DNA of 64,000 bases from an uncultured Geobacteraceae bacterium (GTDB taxonomy: Bacteria > Desulfobacterota > Desulfuromonadia > Geobacterales > Pseudopelobacteraceae). Positions 54,318 to 64,000 of the stretch are shown one piece after another. The stretch lies in NCBI GenBank assembly GCA_903939115.1, contig CAJAFV010000037.1:21665-85664 (forward strand), read 5' to 3'. The notes below the pieces were generated by a model. That model was not told where the DNA came from. It worked only from the letters and a program-made list of their open reading frames with translations, and ran no database searches. Within the stretch, counting starts at the first letter, position 1, and each line of letters opens with the position of its first letter. The translations under genes were made by a program, and so were the position numbers.

Positions 54318-57300
54318 ATGTCAAGACTCTCTATTGCCATACAGCGTATTGCTCCAGTTTTAATCGGCCTTTCTCTGGTCGCATATCTCGGTTTTCTACT
54401 GACTGATCTCTATCAGTCACGTAATGAACTTCAGAAGTCAAGTCGCGCCCGCCTGCTTGAGGATGTTGATAAACGTTCCCAGGCATTAGGCTATTTTTTT
54501 TCCGAGCGGGTGAACGATCTGCAGGAACTGGCTGCCAACCGGGAGCTTTCAGCCTATTTTGAAAACCAGGCGCTCGGCATGTCTATGGAGTACGGTTTGG
54601 CCGCCAGCCTGGAAGAAGCCAATGCGGTTTTTAGAGCATTCCAGAAAAAGAAACGTCTGGGTGACGTTGATATCTACAAGCGGGTCGTGTTCCTTGATGT
54701 AGCCGGGCACAAGCTGCTTGATGGCGGGGGTGACGGTGTCACTGCCCGAAAGGGAGAAGAACGGGACTGGAAAATCTATAGTGGCAAAAATAATGCTAAA
54801 ATAAGGTTTTATGCCGAGGGGAGAGACGAAACCGCCACGATCGTCGTATCGGCACCCTATACCTTCAAGGAAAAGAGAAGCGGACAAATCCTGGCATGGC
54901 TCTCGCCTGTGGACATCCACCGACAATTCCTTGCCAGAGGCGACAGCCAAAAGAACACGGTCGCACTGCTATTCGAGAAAAATTATCTCTTCACACCCAA
55001 AGAGTTAGACCGGCTTGTATCCCACGATCAGCTGCCGATGGCTCACAACCTGAGTGAACGTCAACCGATCCACTTCCTCGTGCCGATTCCCAAAAAAGAA
55101 TCTCTCGAGATGACCGCCTTCAGGATTTCTGTTAACCAGACACCATTCGCTCTGGCCGCATTTATCCCTGCAACCGAGGTGGATGAAGGGTCACCGCGTC
55201 GCCTTCTCGGGGTAACGGGCGGCATCGGTCTGCTGATACTTATCGGTGCCGTCGTGATAACCAGAAGCAGTATCCGCAACACAGCTCTCAATACCCGCCT
55301 TGTAGAGACCAGCATCAGGGAGAAAGCTATCGCAGACCAGAATATTCTGCTCCTGGCTGCAAAAGAGGCTGCAGAGGCTGCGAATCTGGCAAAAAGTGAA
55401 TTTTTGGCCAATATGAGCCATGAAATCCGTACCCCCATGAACGGCATTATTGGCATGACCGATCTGGTTATGGATACTAAACTGGATCAGGAACAGATCG
55501 GGTTCATCCGCGCAATCAAATACTCTGGCGATAACCTCCTGTCAATCATCAACGATGTTCTGGATTTTTCAAAAATTGAAGAGGGGCGCATCGATCTGTT
55601 CGAATCTCCTTTTCTCCTGCGCAGCATGGTGGGACAGACCTTGAGGTCCCTTTCCACACCGGCCAACGAAAAAGGGCTTGAAATAGTCTTTTTTGTCGAG
55701 CAGGACGTGCCGGATGCCCTGACAGGTGATCCTGGACGACTACGACAGGTATTAATCAACCTTACGGGAAACGCGGTAAAGTTTACCGATAAAGGCGACA
55801 TAAGCGTCGTCATTACTCTGGTCACTCAATTGCCTGATGGAGTGCTCCTCAAATTTGATGTCGTTGACAAAGGCATCGGCATCACACCTGAGCAACAGGG
55901 GCGAATCTTTAGAGCTTTCGAGCAAGGGGATGCGTCCACCACCAAGCAATTCGGCGGCACCGGACTCGGGCTTGCCATTTCAAAAAAACTCGTTACCCTG
56001 ATGGGCGGGGAAATCAGCGTAACAAGCACGCGGGGTGAAGGGAGCTGTTTCAGCTTCACCGCCCGTCTCGGACTGCAGCAACCACCACCGCCAGACGCTG
56101 CGTACCCCGAAAGTTTGAAGGGGCTTTCCGTGCTTGTAGTCGATGACAACTCCATCAACCGTCAGATGCTGAATGGATTTCTTGCCAAATGGCACATGGA
56201 AGTACAACTTGTCTCTGATGCCGACGAGGCGCTCGCTGCGCTTGCCCGAATGCGCGATGCTAACTCGCTGCCACGTCTGATAGCAACCGATGTTCATATG
56301 CCCGGGATGGACGGATGGGAGTTGGTGCGTCGCATACGCCAGGAAGATGCCTACAACGGCATTCAGATCATTATCATGCCGAGTGGCGGAATGCGCGGCG
56401 ATGCTAATCGCTGTAAAGAGCTCCGCATTGAAGGATACCTGACCAGACCGGTAATCATGGAAGAACTGCACGATGTCCTGGCAGCTGTTACCGGCGGGCA
56501 TGAAGTAGTCCAGGATACTGAACTGGTGACCCGTCACAGTGTGCGGGATGGTCACTCACGCTGCTCTGTTCTGGTGGTGGATGACGTGGAGATAAACCGC
56601 GAGCTGCTCCGTATCACACTAGAAAAGCAGGGGCACCGGATAACGATGGCACATAACGGGCAGGAAGCCGTTGAGCATTTTTCACGCGGCACATTCGATA
56701 TAATTTTCATGGATATGCAGATGCCAGTACTGGATGGCTACGGAGCTGTTCGTCAGATTCGGGAGATCGAACAGCAACTCTCTTCGGCACGGACTCCGAT
56801 CATAGCCATGACCGCCTATGCCATGCCGGGAGACCGGGAAAAATGCATTGCGGCAGATATGGACGCCTATCTTTCCAAACCTGCCAGGCCTGCCGAAATC
56901 ATTGAAACAGTCAACCAGCTGGTTCCGGACCGGAGAGCGCAAAGCCAGATGGGGCAGACAGACCAGATTGATCAGTCAAGCCAGATGGGTCAGACAAGCC
57001 AGACAAGCCAGACAAGTCAGACCGATCCGGCAGATCCTGAAGAGTCGACCCCAATATTTGACCGCAACGAGTTACTGGAACGTCTGGGAGGTCGAGAGGA
57101 GATGTTGGGGCGCTTTATCGACATGTTCATCAGGAATGTCGACGGATATATGGCATTGCTCCTGTCAGCCGTCGAGGCGGGTGACACGTCGCAGGTACGC
57201 ATCCAGGCCCACACCATCAAAGGTGCAGCCGCTAACATCGCCGCCCGGCGTGTGCGGGAAACCGCTTTTGCCATGGAAACTCATGCCCGTGAGGGAAGTA

Positions 57301-57371
57301 ACTGTGAAGCTGTGGAATTATTGCAGCAGCTCAAGGCCGAAGTCGACGCATTCAAGCAAGCGGTTCTGTAG
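54318..57371 (+). CDS. Membrane hybrid sensor kinase with two receivers and an Hpt domain
   Basis: 1017 residues. Membrane helices at about 10-30 and 294-315 with a periplasmic sensor region (Cache-like) between. Then HisKA with [15 protein letters not shown], HATPase with [13 protein letters not shown], receiver 1 (Asp in [13 protein letters not shown], but Arg in YLTRPV where Lys is usual), receiver 2 ([17 protein letters not shown]), a Gln/Ser/Thr linker made of short tandem repeats, and an Hpt domain with [11 protein letters not shown] complete phosphorelay in one chain, BarA-like. Probably senses through the binding protein upstream. Confidence 0.93.
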   Translation: MSRLSIAIQRIAPVLIGLSLVAYLGFLLTDLYQSRNELQKSSRARLLEDVDKRSQALGYFFSERVNDLQELAANRELSAYFENQALGMSMEYGLAASLEEANAVFRAFQKKKRLGDVDIYKRVVFLDVAGHKLLDGGGDGVTARKGEERDWKIYSGKNNAKIRFYAEGRDETATIVVSAPYTFKEKRSGQILAWLSPVDIHRQFLARGDSQKNTVALLFEKNYLFTPKELDRLVSHDQLPMAHNLSERQPIHFLVPIPKKESLEMTAFRISVNQTPFALAAFIPATEVDEGSPRRLLGVTGGIGLLILIGAVVITRSSIRNTALNTRLVETSIREKAIADQNILLLAAKEAAEAANLAKSEFLANMSHEIRTPMNGIIGMTDLVMDTKLDQEQIGFIRAIKYSGDNLLSIINDVLDFSKIEEGRIDLFESPFLLRSMVGQTLRSLSTPANEKGLEIVFFVEQDVPDALTGDPGRLRQVLINLTGNAVKFTDKGDISVVITLVTQLPDGVLLKFDVVDKGIGITPEQQGRIFRAFEQGDASTTKQFGGTGLGLAISKKLVTLMGGEISVTSTRGEGSCFSFTARLGLQQPPPPDAAYPESLKGLSVLVVDDNSINRQMLNGFLAKWHMEVQLVSDADEALAALARMRDANSLPRLIATDVHMPGMDGWELVRRIRQEDAYNGIQIIIMPSGGMRGDANRCKELRIEGYLTRPVIMEELHDVLAAVTGGHEVVQDTELVTRHSVRDGHSRCSVLVVDDVEINRELLRITLEKQGHRITMAHNGQEAVEHFSRGTFDIIFMDMQMPVLDGYGAVRQIREIEQQLSSARTPIIAMTAYAMPGDREKCIAADMDAYLSKPARPAEIIETVNQLVPDRRAQSQMGQTDQIDQSSQMGQTSQTSQTSQTDPADPEESTPIFDRNELLERLGGREEMLGRFIDMFIRNVDGYMALLLSAVEAGDTSQVRIQAHTIKGAAANIAARRVRETAFAMETHAREGSNCEAVELLQQLKAEVDAFKQAVL
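56944..57025 (+). repeat. Short tandem repeats coding for the linker before the Hpt domain
   Basis: Units of the type CAGACAAGC occur in succession together with longer variants containing CAGATGGGGCAGAC. They code for SQMGQT and SQTSQT runs. Slippage here would change linker length without breaking the frame only if nine-base units are gained or lost. Confidence 0.7.
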
Positions 57372-57389
57372 ATACCGGCCGGAGGTAAT

Positions 57390-57725
57390 GTGGGAAAAGT
57401 TGCCATAGAAAATATTGAAGCAGGAATGATTCTGGCGAGCGACGTCCATGACCGATCCGGACGTATGCTGCTGGGGGCCGGATCTGAGTTGACACATAAA
57501 CACCTGGTCATCTTCCATACATGGGGGGTGCTGGAAGCAGATATTACCGGAGTTGGCGGTGATGATACCGCAGATCATATACCGGCGGGAGTCGATCTGC
57601 AGGAACTGGCTGCAGCCGAGCAGACAGTAGCTACCCTCTTCCGGCATACGAGGATGGACCACCCTGTTATTATCGAACTGATGCGGCTTGCGGCCCTAAG
57701 GAAGGTTCAGCATGGCACTCCCTGA
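57390..57725 (+). CDS. Small protein like the N-terminal segment of HD-GYP proteins
   Basis: 111 residues from GTG 57390, GGAGGT four bases upstream. VAIENIEAGMILASDVHDRSGRMLLGAGSEL and the following HLVIFHTWGVLEADI have the pattern found before HD-GYP domains (pGM..a.dv.d..G.lLl..G). No HD-GYP domain follows; instead an HDOD gene overlaps its end by 14 bases. It may be a split-off module that works with that protein. Function not known. Confidence 0.7.
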   Translation: MGKVAIENIEAGMILASDVHDRSGRMLLGAGSELTHKHLVIFHTWGVLEADITGVGGDDTADHIPAGVDLQELAAAEQTVATLFRHTRMDHPVIIELMRLAALRKVQHGTP

Positions 57726-58587
57726 TTACCGCGCCACCACCCTCGACCGACTTGTGGAAGAGACCAGTACGGTTTATTCACTCCCTCTGTTCTATGAGCG
57801 CCTGAATGAGTCGATCAACCATCCGCGCAGTTCCATCGACGATATTTCCAAAATAATTACCGAAGATCAGGGTCTCACTGCACGACTGCTGCGGCTGGCA
57901 AACAGCCCCATGTTCGGCTGCTATGCAAAGGTTGAATCCATCACAAAAGCTGCTACAATAATTGGCACCCAGCAGTTGCGTGATCTGGCGCTGGCAGCCT
58001 CAGTCATGGCTGTTTTCAAGGGGATTCCGGAAGATCTGCTGAACATGGCCTCGTTCTGGCGGCACTGCATCGCCTGCGGCATCATTGCCCGCAGCCTGGG
58101 AGTCTACCGGCGTGAATCAAATGTAGAGCGTCTTTTTGTCGCCGGCATGCTTCATGATGTAGGCCAGATTGTCCTGGCAACAGCCCGACCCGAGCTGATC
58201 CGCGAGCTTCTGGAGGCACAGCGTGATACCGGCAGGCTCTATCTCGAACTGGAACGGGAAAGGCTCGGATTTGACCACGCTGAACTGGGCGGAGCACTGC
58301 TGAAAAAGTGGAAAATACCGGCCAGCATCAGTGAACCGGTGACCTGTCACCACAATCCCGGAGCGGCCGAACAGTTCCCTCATGAAACCGCCCTTATCCA
58401 TCTTGCGGACATCATATGTCAGGCTCTGGAACTGGGCCAGGGAGCCGAATACGACGTACCGCCTCTAGATGAGCCTGCGTGGGAACGTCTGGGTTTATCG
58501 ACACATATATTGGGAACTGTCCTGAAACAGTCGGAAGCGCAGATAACCGAAACTTTTGCCATACTGGCAGGAGGGAAGAATGTCTGA
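57712..58587 (+). CDS. HDOD-domain protein
   Basis: 291 residues. HDOD fold throughout: [75 protein letters not shown] and TCHHNPG. HDOD proteins lack the full metal site of HD phosphodiesterases and act in signal transduction. Overlaps the previous gene by 14 bases and the next by eight, so translation is coupled in this operon. Confidence 0.9.
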   Translation: MALPDYRATTLDRLVEETSTVYSLPLFYERLNESINHPRSSIDDISKIITEDQGLTARLLRLANSPMFGCYAKVESITKAATIIGTQQLRDLALAASVMAVFKGIPEDLLNMASFWRHCIACGIIARSLGVYRRESNVERLFVAGMLHDVGQIVLATARPELIRELLEAQRDTGRLYLELERERLGFDHAELGGALLKKWKIPASISEPVTCHHNPGAAEQFPHETALIHLADIICQALELGQGAEYDVPPLDEPAWERLGLSTHILGTVLKQSEAQITETFAILAGGKNV

Positions 58588-60838
58588 CCAAGCCGTACCA
58601 AGACCAACAGATTTTCTGCAGAAGCGGGTCTACTATCTTGAGGAGACCAACCAACGCTTCTCGTCAATCCTGGAAATGCTGGCCTCCAGCAGTGAATTCC
58701 AGGGTGATCTCGGTCGTGCCAAGAATGAAGAGGGGATTTACAAGGCCACGCTCAACCAGCTTCGGCGACTTTTCTCTTTTCAGTCCATGGGTTTTTTTGA
58801 TTGCCAATCAGACGGCAGTTTTGAACTCGCGATTACCGCTCCCCTGGAGGCACATGACTCCCTACAGGCACTGGTCGAAGCGCGCATGATGGATGGTACA
58901 TTTGCATGGGTAATCAACCGCAACCAGGCCGTCCTTGTTCCGACGGAAGCGGGAGAAACTCTTCTGATGCAGGTTGTGGCCACCCAGTCGCGCGTTCGGG
59001 GGATGTTTGCCTGCACGCTGCCCGGCAGATCCTCAACATTGGACGTCCCCTCTCTGAATGCCCTTTCAATAGTGTTGTATACGTGTGCCTACGGCCTGGA
59101 AAGTACCACGTTATACGGTATGATGCGTGATCATACACAACTTCTGGAAGAACGGGTTCGCATGAGAACCAGTGATCTGGAAGAGGCTCGTAAACAGGCA
59201 GAATCAGCCACCCTGGCAAAAAGCGATTTTTTGGCCAACATGAGCCATGAGATCCGCACTCCGATGAACGGTGTGATAGGGATGACTGAATTACTGCTGC
59301 AGGGGGGGCTTACCCCACAACAGGAACAGCAGTATCTTTACTCCATCAAGGATTCTGCCGATAGTCTCATGACAATCATTAATGACATCCTGGACTCTTC
59401 CAAGATCGAAGCCGGCAAACTTGTGCTGGAAAAATCCCCTTTCAGAATCCGTGATATGATTGAGCGCTGCCTGAGCGGTCTGTTAGAGCTGGGCAAAAAA
59501 AAGGGCATCAGCATCTCTCATCAGGTTGACTCTGCCGTACCGACCTGCCTGGTTGGTGATCAGGGACGATTGCGCCAGATTTTAACCAATCTCGTGGGGA
59601 ACGCGATCAAGTTCTGTCCAGGGGGACAGGTCACTGTCGAAATCGGCCTGGCTTCTCTGGAAAATGATGCTGCCACTGTCCATATCCGAGTGACCGACAA
59701 CGGCATAGGAATCCCGGAAGAAGCCTGCCAGCGCATATTTAAGCAGTTTGAGCAGGCAGACAGCTCCACCACGAGAAAATTCGGAGGGACCGGTCTTGGG
59801 CTCGCTATTTGCAAAAAACTGGTGGAATTGATGGATGGAAGTATCTGGGTAGAGAGCCAGATGGGGGTTGGGAGCTGCTTCCATTTTACAGCGAGCCTTC
59901 GTGTCGGTAACGAAAAGCTGCTGGCGACTGATAAAGACGCTGAACTGCCTGCCAAAGAGTTCATTAAGCGCTCTCCGTTGATAATACTTCTTGCTGATGA
60001 TGTTGAAATAAACCGCGCTCTGGCACATGCGATGCTGGTGCCTCACGGCCATCAAATCACCTCTGCCGCAGATGGGCGGCAGGCTCTCGAAGCCTGTACG
60101 TCCAAACGTTTTGATATTGTGTTGATGGATGTTCAGATGCCGGAAATGGATGGTCTGCAAGCGACACGGGCAATTCGTGAATATGAGCGCACCGGGGGTT
60201 CGGGCAGGGCTGTGCCGATCATAGCCATGACCGCCTTTGCAGGGAACGAGGATCGCCAGATCTGTCTGGATGCCGGGATGAACGATTACCTCACCAAACC
60301 TATCAAGCGGGACCAACTCTTACACATGTTGAATAAGTTCTGTTTTGACCAGGTGGAATCAGTTGAGGCAACACCAAAAGAGACCTCATTGATAGCGTCT
60401 CCGGGTGCACCTGGAGCTGAGGTTGCGGTTTTTGCTCAGAGCGAGCTTCTGGACCGTCTGGGTGGGCGTAGAGAGATGATTCCCCGCTTTGTGGGGCTCT
60501 TTTGCAAAGGATTTCTGACTGAGATGGCTGGACTCGTGACTGCTCAGGAAGCGTGTGATACAGACAGCGTACGACGACACGCTCACGCCATCAAAGGGTC
60601 TGCGGGGAATATTGCCGCAATGCGATTGCACAAGCAAGCTGAGCTGGTGGAGAAATCGGCCTGTAGCGGAGATCTGACCGGGGCGGCGCAGCACATTGCC
60701 ACCTTGCAGCAGGAATTCAGGGCGTTTAACGAAACGGTCGGGGCGCTCGGGTTTATCCCTAAAGATCCCCCTGACGCTGAAAGATCCTTAGATTTCAATA
60801 CCATTGGGAATATCAAAACGAACGGAGATAGGCCATGA
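58580..60838 (+). CDS. Cytoplasmic hybrid kinase with receiver and Hpt domain
   Basis: 752 residues from ATG 58580, GGAGGG six bases upstream. An N-terminal coiled coil and GAF-like domain ([19 protein letters not shown]) to about residue 205, then HisKA with [15 protein letters not shown], HATPase with [13 protein letters not shown], one receiver ([18 protein letters not shown]) and Hpt with [14 protein letters not shown]. No membrane segment. Its kinase and Hpt parts are close to those of the 54318 protein. Phosphate probably passes to the HD-GYP regulator whose ATG overlaps its stop. Confidence 0.92.
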   Translation: MSDQAVPRPTDFLQKRVYYLEETNQRFSSILEMLASSSEFQGDLGRAKNEEGIYKATLNQLRRLFSFQSMGFFDCQSDGSFELAITAPLEAHDSLQALVEARMMDGTFAWVINRNQAVLVPTEAGETLLMQVVATQSRVRGMFACTLPGRSSTLDVPSLNALSIVLYTCAYGLESTTLYGMMRDHTQLLEERVRMRTSDLEEARKQAESATLAKSDFLANMSHEIRTPMNGVIGMTELLLQGGLTPQQEQQYLYSIKDSADSLMTIINDILDSSKIEAGKLVLEKSPFRIRDMIERCLSGLLELGKKKGISISHQVDSAVPTCLVGDQGRLRQILTNLVGNAIKFCPGGQVTVEIGLASLENDAATVHIRVTDNGIGIPEEACQRIFKQFEQADSSTTRKFGGTGLGLAICKKLVELMDGSIWVESQMGVGSCFHFTASLRVGNEKLLATDKDAELPAKEFIKRSPLIILLADDVEINRALAHAMLVPHGHQITSAADGRQALEACTSKRFDIVLMDVQMPEMDGLQATRAIREYERTGGSGRAVPIIAMTAFAGNEDRQICLDAGMNDYLTKPIKRDQLLHMLNKFCFDQVESVEATPKETSLIASPGAPGAEVAVFAQSELLDRLGGRREMIPRFVGLFCKGFLTEMAGLVTAQEACDTDSVRRHAHAIKGSAGNIAAMRLHKQAELVEKSACSGDLTGAAQHIATLQQEFRAFNETVGALGFIPKDPPDAERSLDFNTIGNIKTNGDRP

Positions 60839-61917
60839 CCGATGAAATAACCATACTGGCTGTTGACGACGACAGCATGAATCTGGAGATGCTGGATGTT
60901 ATGCTGTCAGAGTTGAACTGCACGCTTCTTAAGGCAGAAAATGGTCGGCAGGCGTTACATTTGATGGAGACAGAGCCACAGATCGACGTTGTCCTTCTGG
61001 ATTTGGAAATGCCCGTTATGGATGGCTTCGAAACAATCGGGCACATCAAGCAGAATTCAATTTTGCGAGAGATACCGGTAATCGTTGTGACTGCAGGATC
61101 AAACGAAGTTACCCGCACGCTGGCCCTTGGCGCCAATGATTTCATAGCCAAACCGTATAACCCGGAAGAGTTGCGCCTGCGGGTCATGAACCATGTCCGC
61201 AGTAAAAAACTAACTGACGCAGCCAAGAACATGAACCAGATTCTGGAGAGAGAGGTTGCCAAGAAGACCGTCGCCCTGCAGAAAGCTCTCGACCAGTCAA
61301 AGGAAGCAGAATACGAGATATCACTCCGTTTGGGCCGAGCAGCAGAATTTCGCGACCAGGAAACCGGAATGCACACCCAAAGAATCAGTGAACTGTCCAA
61401 ACACCTTGGAACCCTTGCGGGGTTCAGTGAGGATCAGTGCGAAGTGCTGCGTAAATCATCACCTCTGCACGATGTTGGTAAAATTGGCATTCCGGATGGG
61501 ATCCTGCTGAAACCTGGAAAGCTGGATTTTGATGAATTTGAAATTATGAAGCAACATACAACTATCGGCGGCGAAATTTTGTCAAACAGTGGGCTTTATC
61601 CGCTTTTGAGTGCCGGTTCAATCATTGCCCTGCAGCACCACGAGAAATGGGACGGCACAGGCTACCCACGCGGCCTCAAGGGAGAAGCTATCCATAAATT
61701 CGCACGGGTTGTGTCAATTGCCGACGTCTTTGACGCGTTGAGCTCTGAACGTCCATATAAGAAGGCTTTCCCGCTCGACAAGACTCTCGGTATCATGGAA
61801 GAGGGGCGCGGGGTGTTTTTTGACCCCAACTTGCTCGACCTGTTTCTAGGTGATATTGAACACTTCGTTGCGATCAGGGAGAGATTGATGGATGCGCCGG
61901 AAGAGAGCGTATCGTGA
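60835..61917 (+). CDS. RpfG-type response regulator with HD-GYP domain
   Basis: 360 residues. Receiver ([16 protein letters not shown], Asp in [13 protein letters not shown], Lys in FIAKPY), a coiled coil, then an HD-GYP domain with [23 protein letters not shown] and [14 protein letters not shown] enzymes hydrolyse cyclic di-GMP, so phosphorylation would change its level. Starts four bases inside the end of the kinase gene. Confidence 0.95.
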   Translation: MTDEITILAVDDDSMNLEMLDVMLSELNCTLLKAENGRQALHLMETEPQIDVVLLDLEMPVMDGFETIGHIKQNSILREIPVIVVTAGSNEVTRTLALGANDFIAKPYNPEELRLRVMNHVRSKKLTDAAKNMNQILEREVAKKTVALQKALDQSKEAEYEISLRLGRAAEFRDQETGMHTQRISELSKHLGTLAGFSEDQCEVLRKSSPLHDVGKIGIPDGILLKPGKLDFDEFEIMKQHTTIGGEILSNSGLYPLLSAGSIIALQHHEKWDGTGYPRGLKGEAIHKFARVVSIADVFDALSSERPYKKAFPLDKTLGIMEEGRGVFFDPNLLDLFLGDIEHFVAIRERLMDAPEESVS

Positions 61918-61955
61918 TATAAATACTCACTCTCAACTCAAAAGGAGATACGTTC

Positions 61956-62477
61956 ATTTCATCATCTACCACCGCTCACAAACCCGCCCCACCCTGCTCC
62001 CACGAAAAGTGGATGCGATATGCCATCGCTGAAGCTGTCAAGGCAGAATCCAAAGCTGAAGTGCCGATCGGCGCTGTAATTGTTAAAGGTGGCAAAATCA
62101 TCGCCCGGGGCCATAACCTGCGCGAAACTGGTCAGGACCCAACGGGGCACGCCGAATTGATTGCCATTAGAAAAGCCGCCCGGAAACTTGGTTCCTGGCG
62201 ACTCCTTGATACTGTTCTCTATGTCACTCTGGAGCCCTGCACAATGTGTATGGGGGCGATCATCCTGGCCCGCATCCCCACCGTAGTCTTCGGCTGCTTT
62301 GACCCGAAGGGAGGAGCGGCAGGGTCACTTTTTGACCTCTCCAATGATTCACGCCTTAACCACCGTGTTGAGCTGTTCCCGCAGGTTCTTGAAAGCGAAT
62401 GTTCTGGCCTCTTGACCGGGTTTTTTGCAGCATTGCGCTTGCGCAAACGGATTGCCGGCACTCCCGGATCTACTTGA
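61956..62477 (+). CDS. tadA: tRNA-specific adenosine deaminase, apparent AUU start
   Basis: 173 residues if read from ATT 61956, which has GGAG at 61944-61947 eight bases upstream. Deaminates A34 of tRNA to inosine. Zinc and catalytic residues in GHAELIAI and LEPCTMCMGA. The first ATG (62013) falls after SHEKWM, a segment conserved in TadA (E. coli SHEYWMRHA), and no ATG, GTG or TTG lies in frame between the upstream stop at 61920 and 62013. An AUU start or a sequence error are the two explanations. Overlaps the convergent gene by eight bases. Confidence 0.93.
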   Translation: MSSSTTAHKPAPPCSHEKWMRYAIAEAVKAESKAEVPIGAVIVKGGKIIARGHNLRETGQDPTGHAELIAIRKAARKLGSWRLLDTVLYVTLEPCTMCMGAIILARIPTVVFGCFDPKGGAAGSLFDLSNDSRLNHRVELFPQVLESECSGLLTGFFAALRLRKRIAGTPGST

Positions 62478-63843
62478 TCCCCGCATACTCTTCGGGCGTA
62501 TTTACGTTCAAAAATGATACTGACTGACCCCCAATGCTCCGCACCTCATCATAGGTAACGTTCCGGATATTTATCTTCTTCAGAATGTCGACAACTTTTC
62601 TCTCACCGCTCTGAATTGCACTCTCAAAGATATCTTTACAGGTCGATGAATAGACCCCATGCAACGGTTCCTGCCCCCCTTCACTGTATGGGATGGTCGC
62701 TTCAAACCCCTCAGCCTGCTGCAGTTGACAGAGATAACGAATAATCGATTGATCGAGAAACGGCATATCACATGCCGTCACAAAGGTCTGTGCCGTACTG
62801 CTGTGAGTCAGTGCAGAGTGCAGCCCGGCAATCGAACCGAAGTTGGCGTAGATATCCGGAACTTTTCGGCAGGGAAGAAAATCATAATCGTGCGGGGAAT
62901 TCGTAACAATAATTACTTCATGAAACAGGATGGTCAGAGTCCGGTAGGTACGGGAGATGATCGAATTGCCGTCAACTTCCAATAGAGCCTTATTACTTCC
63001 CATGCGACGTGATGCCCCTCCGGCAAGAATAACCCCGGTAATGCCCTCGATTTTCTCACTTTCCGGTAATTCCTCAATCACCTCGGGATGACTGTACACA
63101 GTAAACGATCCGCCGCGCACATACCCGATCAGACAGATACCGGCCTGATCGCAGAGTTTAATCGCCATGTCGGTAGGAGATGTGCGTGAAGCGATGACAC
63201 TGATCCCCATTAATGAAGCTTTGGCGACCATTTCAGTGGATACACGTCCCGACGTCACCAGTTCGGCGCCAGAGATATCAATACCTTTAAATAGCGCTTC
63301 ACCGGCAATTCTATCGAAGGTATTATGCCTGCCAAGATCTTCGGCATACAGTATCAGAGCGCCGTTGCGACCGATAGCAGCCGAATGAATGCCGCCGTGT
63401 GAGCGATACTGATCAGCTTTTATGGTCAGCTCATGCATAAGTGCAAAAATCTGACGCGGGGAGCAGCGCGTCGGCCGCTCCGGACGTGTCACATCCGGCT
63501 TAGTGACCTCAGGGAGCGTAAAAGTGATACCGGTACCACAACCGGAGGTCAACACCGGTTTCAGGCGCTCCGGCAGCTGACCCTTGATCCTGACATTGGC
63601 AGTACCGAATTCTTCGCATACGCTGAATATCTCGAAATCCTGCAGAGACGACACAAACCCCTGCAGACGTAAAAAGCCGGCAACAAGAAAACGAAGATCG
63701 TGAGGAGAGCCGATCAGGGTTGCAATTTCGCGGCCATTTACGATCAGCTGCAGCGGATACTCGGCAACAACCGGTGAAACAGTCGGCTCAAGAACATCGC
63801 CACGGCAGATAAAATATGTTTGTTTCCTGGTATCTGGTTTCAT
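62470..63843 (-). CDS. FdhD-MobA fusion (formate dehydrogenase accessory sulfurtransferase and Mo-cofactor guanylyltransferase)
   Basis: 457 residues. Residues 1-250 are FdhD, which passes sulfur to the molybdenum cofactor of formate dehydrogenase: SGCGTGITF, HGGIHSAAI, YAEDLGRHNTFD, TSGRVSTEMV and ASRTSPT. Only the first Cys of the usual CGxC pair is present. Residues 268-457 are MobA, with GVILAGGASRRMGSNKALLEVDG and VTACDMPFLD. The fusion combines two steps of cofactor handling. The group II intron end lies 18 bases before the ATG. Confidence 0.92.
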   Translation of the reverse strand: MKPDTRKQTYFICRGDVLEPTVSPVVAEYPLQLIVNGREIATLIGSPHDLRFLVAGFLRLQGFVSSLQDFEIFSVCEEFGTANVRIKGQLPERLKPVLTSGCGTGITFTLPEVTKPDVTRPERPTRCSPRQIFALMHELTIKADQYRSHGGIHSAAIGRNGALILYAEDLGRHNTFDRIAGEALFKGIDISGAELVTSGRVSTEMVAKASLMGISVIASRTSPTDMAIKLCDQAGICLIGYVRGGSFTVYSHPEVIEELPESEKIEGITGVILAGGASRRMGSNKALLEVDGNSIISRTYRTLTILFHEVIIVTNSPHDYDFLPCRKVPDIYANFGSIAGLHSALTHSSTAQTFVTACDMPFLDQSIIRYLCQLQQAEGFEATIPYSEGGQEPLHGVYSSTCKDIFESAIQSGERKVVDILKKINIRNVTYDEVRSIGGQSVSFLNVNTPEEYAGIK

Positions 63844-63860
63844 AATATCCGGCTTCCTCG

Positions 63861-63931
63861 ATCGGGTAGGAGGCGGGATTACTCCCGCCGTCCTCCCACA
63901 CCACCGTGCGTACGGTTCCGTACACGGCGGT
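63861..63931 (-). mobile_element. Group II intron 3' end (domains V and VI)
   Basis: Read leftwards after the reverse transcriptase stop: a hairpin ACCGCCGTGTACGG with GTACGCACGGTGGT (63930 to about 63897), the domain V type, then a GC stem GGCGGGA-GTAA-TCCCGCC inside GGGAGGAC and TCCTACCC, the domain VI type, with an unpaired A seven bases before the end in CCTACCCGAT. The intron 3' boundary is probably at 63861. The 5' part lies outside the window. Confidence 0.75.
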
Positions 63932-64000
63932 TCATGAAGTGTGTTGAAGTCGGTGGTGCTGGTCCATGAATGAGACCAACCCCAGTTTGTCGAAATAGGA
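63932..64000 (-). CDS. Group II intron reverse transcriptase/maturase, last 22 codons
   Basis: The frame open to the window edge ends at TGA 63932 and encodes SYFDKLGLVSFMDQHHRL followed by four residues. YFDxLGL is the usual C-terminal signature of group II intron maturases. Directly followed by the intron domain V hairpin, which supports the call. The rest of the gene lies to the right of the window. Confidence 0.7.
   Translation of the reverse strand, partial: SYFDKLGLVSFMDQHHRLQHTS

Noticed and set aside
56944..57025. Regular short repeats considered as a CRISPR-like array
   Set aside because: Units are about nine bases without spacers and are translated in frame within the kinase linker.

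Overview
This window looks like chromosome from a Geobacter-type member of the Desulfuromonadota (Geobacteraceae or a close relative). The evidence is the set of families and their order: a PpcA-like triheme cytochrome c7, many long PAS/receiver/Hpt kinases, NtrY/NtrX-like two-component genes, a fused TatD-radical SAM protein, a fused FdhD-MobA protein, and a pyrR-pyrB-pyrC-carA-carB-greA run. No tRNA, rRNA or CRISPR array was seen. All calls come from reading the sequence; no database search was run.

Layout from left to right. 1-2842: a radical SAM/SPASM protein cut by the window edge, followed by a B12-binding radical SAM protein. 2919-6207: housekeeping run prs, rplY, pth, ychF. 6232-6870: a Phd/ParE-type toxin-antitoxin pair. 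7079-13574: secA, argJ, a serine hydrolase and a receiver-domain protein. 13765-15901: trpD, trpC and a small membrane protein. 15990-25197: a signalling block on the minus strand with kinases, response regulators, a sugar-binding protein and the triheme cytochrome. 25213-30158: CtpA protease and an NtrX/NtrY-like pair. 30307-33593: YaaR-like, TPR and TatD-rSAM proteins and a membrane methyltransferase. 33778-35702: two related small proteins of unknown role and a MoxR ATPase.

35822-49359 is read leftwards and is mostly pyrimidine synthesis: pyrR, pyrB, pyrC, carA, carB, then greA and a DUF1858 protein. Two stretches of accessory genes sit inside this run: a ParE-type toxin-antitoxin pair between pyrC and carA, and about 3.5 kb between carA and carB holding two HEPN/nucleotidyltransferase modules (one broken by an in-frame amber codon), decayed fragments, a DUF486 protein and a PflA-like radical SAM protein. 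The pyr genes are preceded by a PyrR-type RNA attenuator. Upstream lies aroF, the first enzyme of aromatic amino acid synthesis, preceded by what reads as a complete attenuator: a 28-residue leader peptide packed with Phe, Tyr and Trp, an antiterminator segment and a terminator. trpE is divergent from it.

51061-61917: a papain-like protease, a BTAD-type regulator, a periplasmic binding protein and a large signalling operon (two hybrid kinases with Hpt domains, an HDOD protein and an HD-GYP response regulator). 61956-63843: tadA, apparently starting at AUU, and a convergent FdhD-MobA fusion. 63861-64000: the 3' end of a group II intron with the last codons of its reverse transcriptase, inserted just upstream of the fdhD-mobA start.

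The strongest candidates for new biology are the aroF leader (49213-49359), the accessory modules in the pyr operon with the broken HEPN gene, the AUU start of tadA, the duplicated receiver-kinase unit with its decayed regulator, and the short-repeat families.
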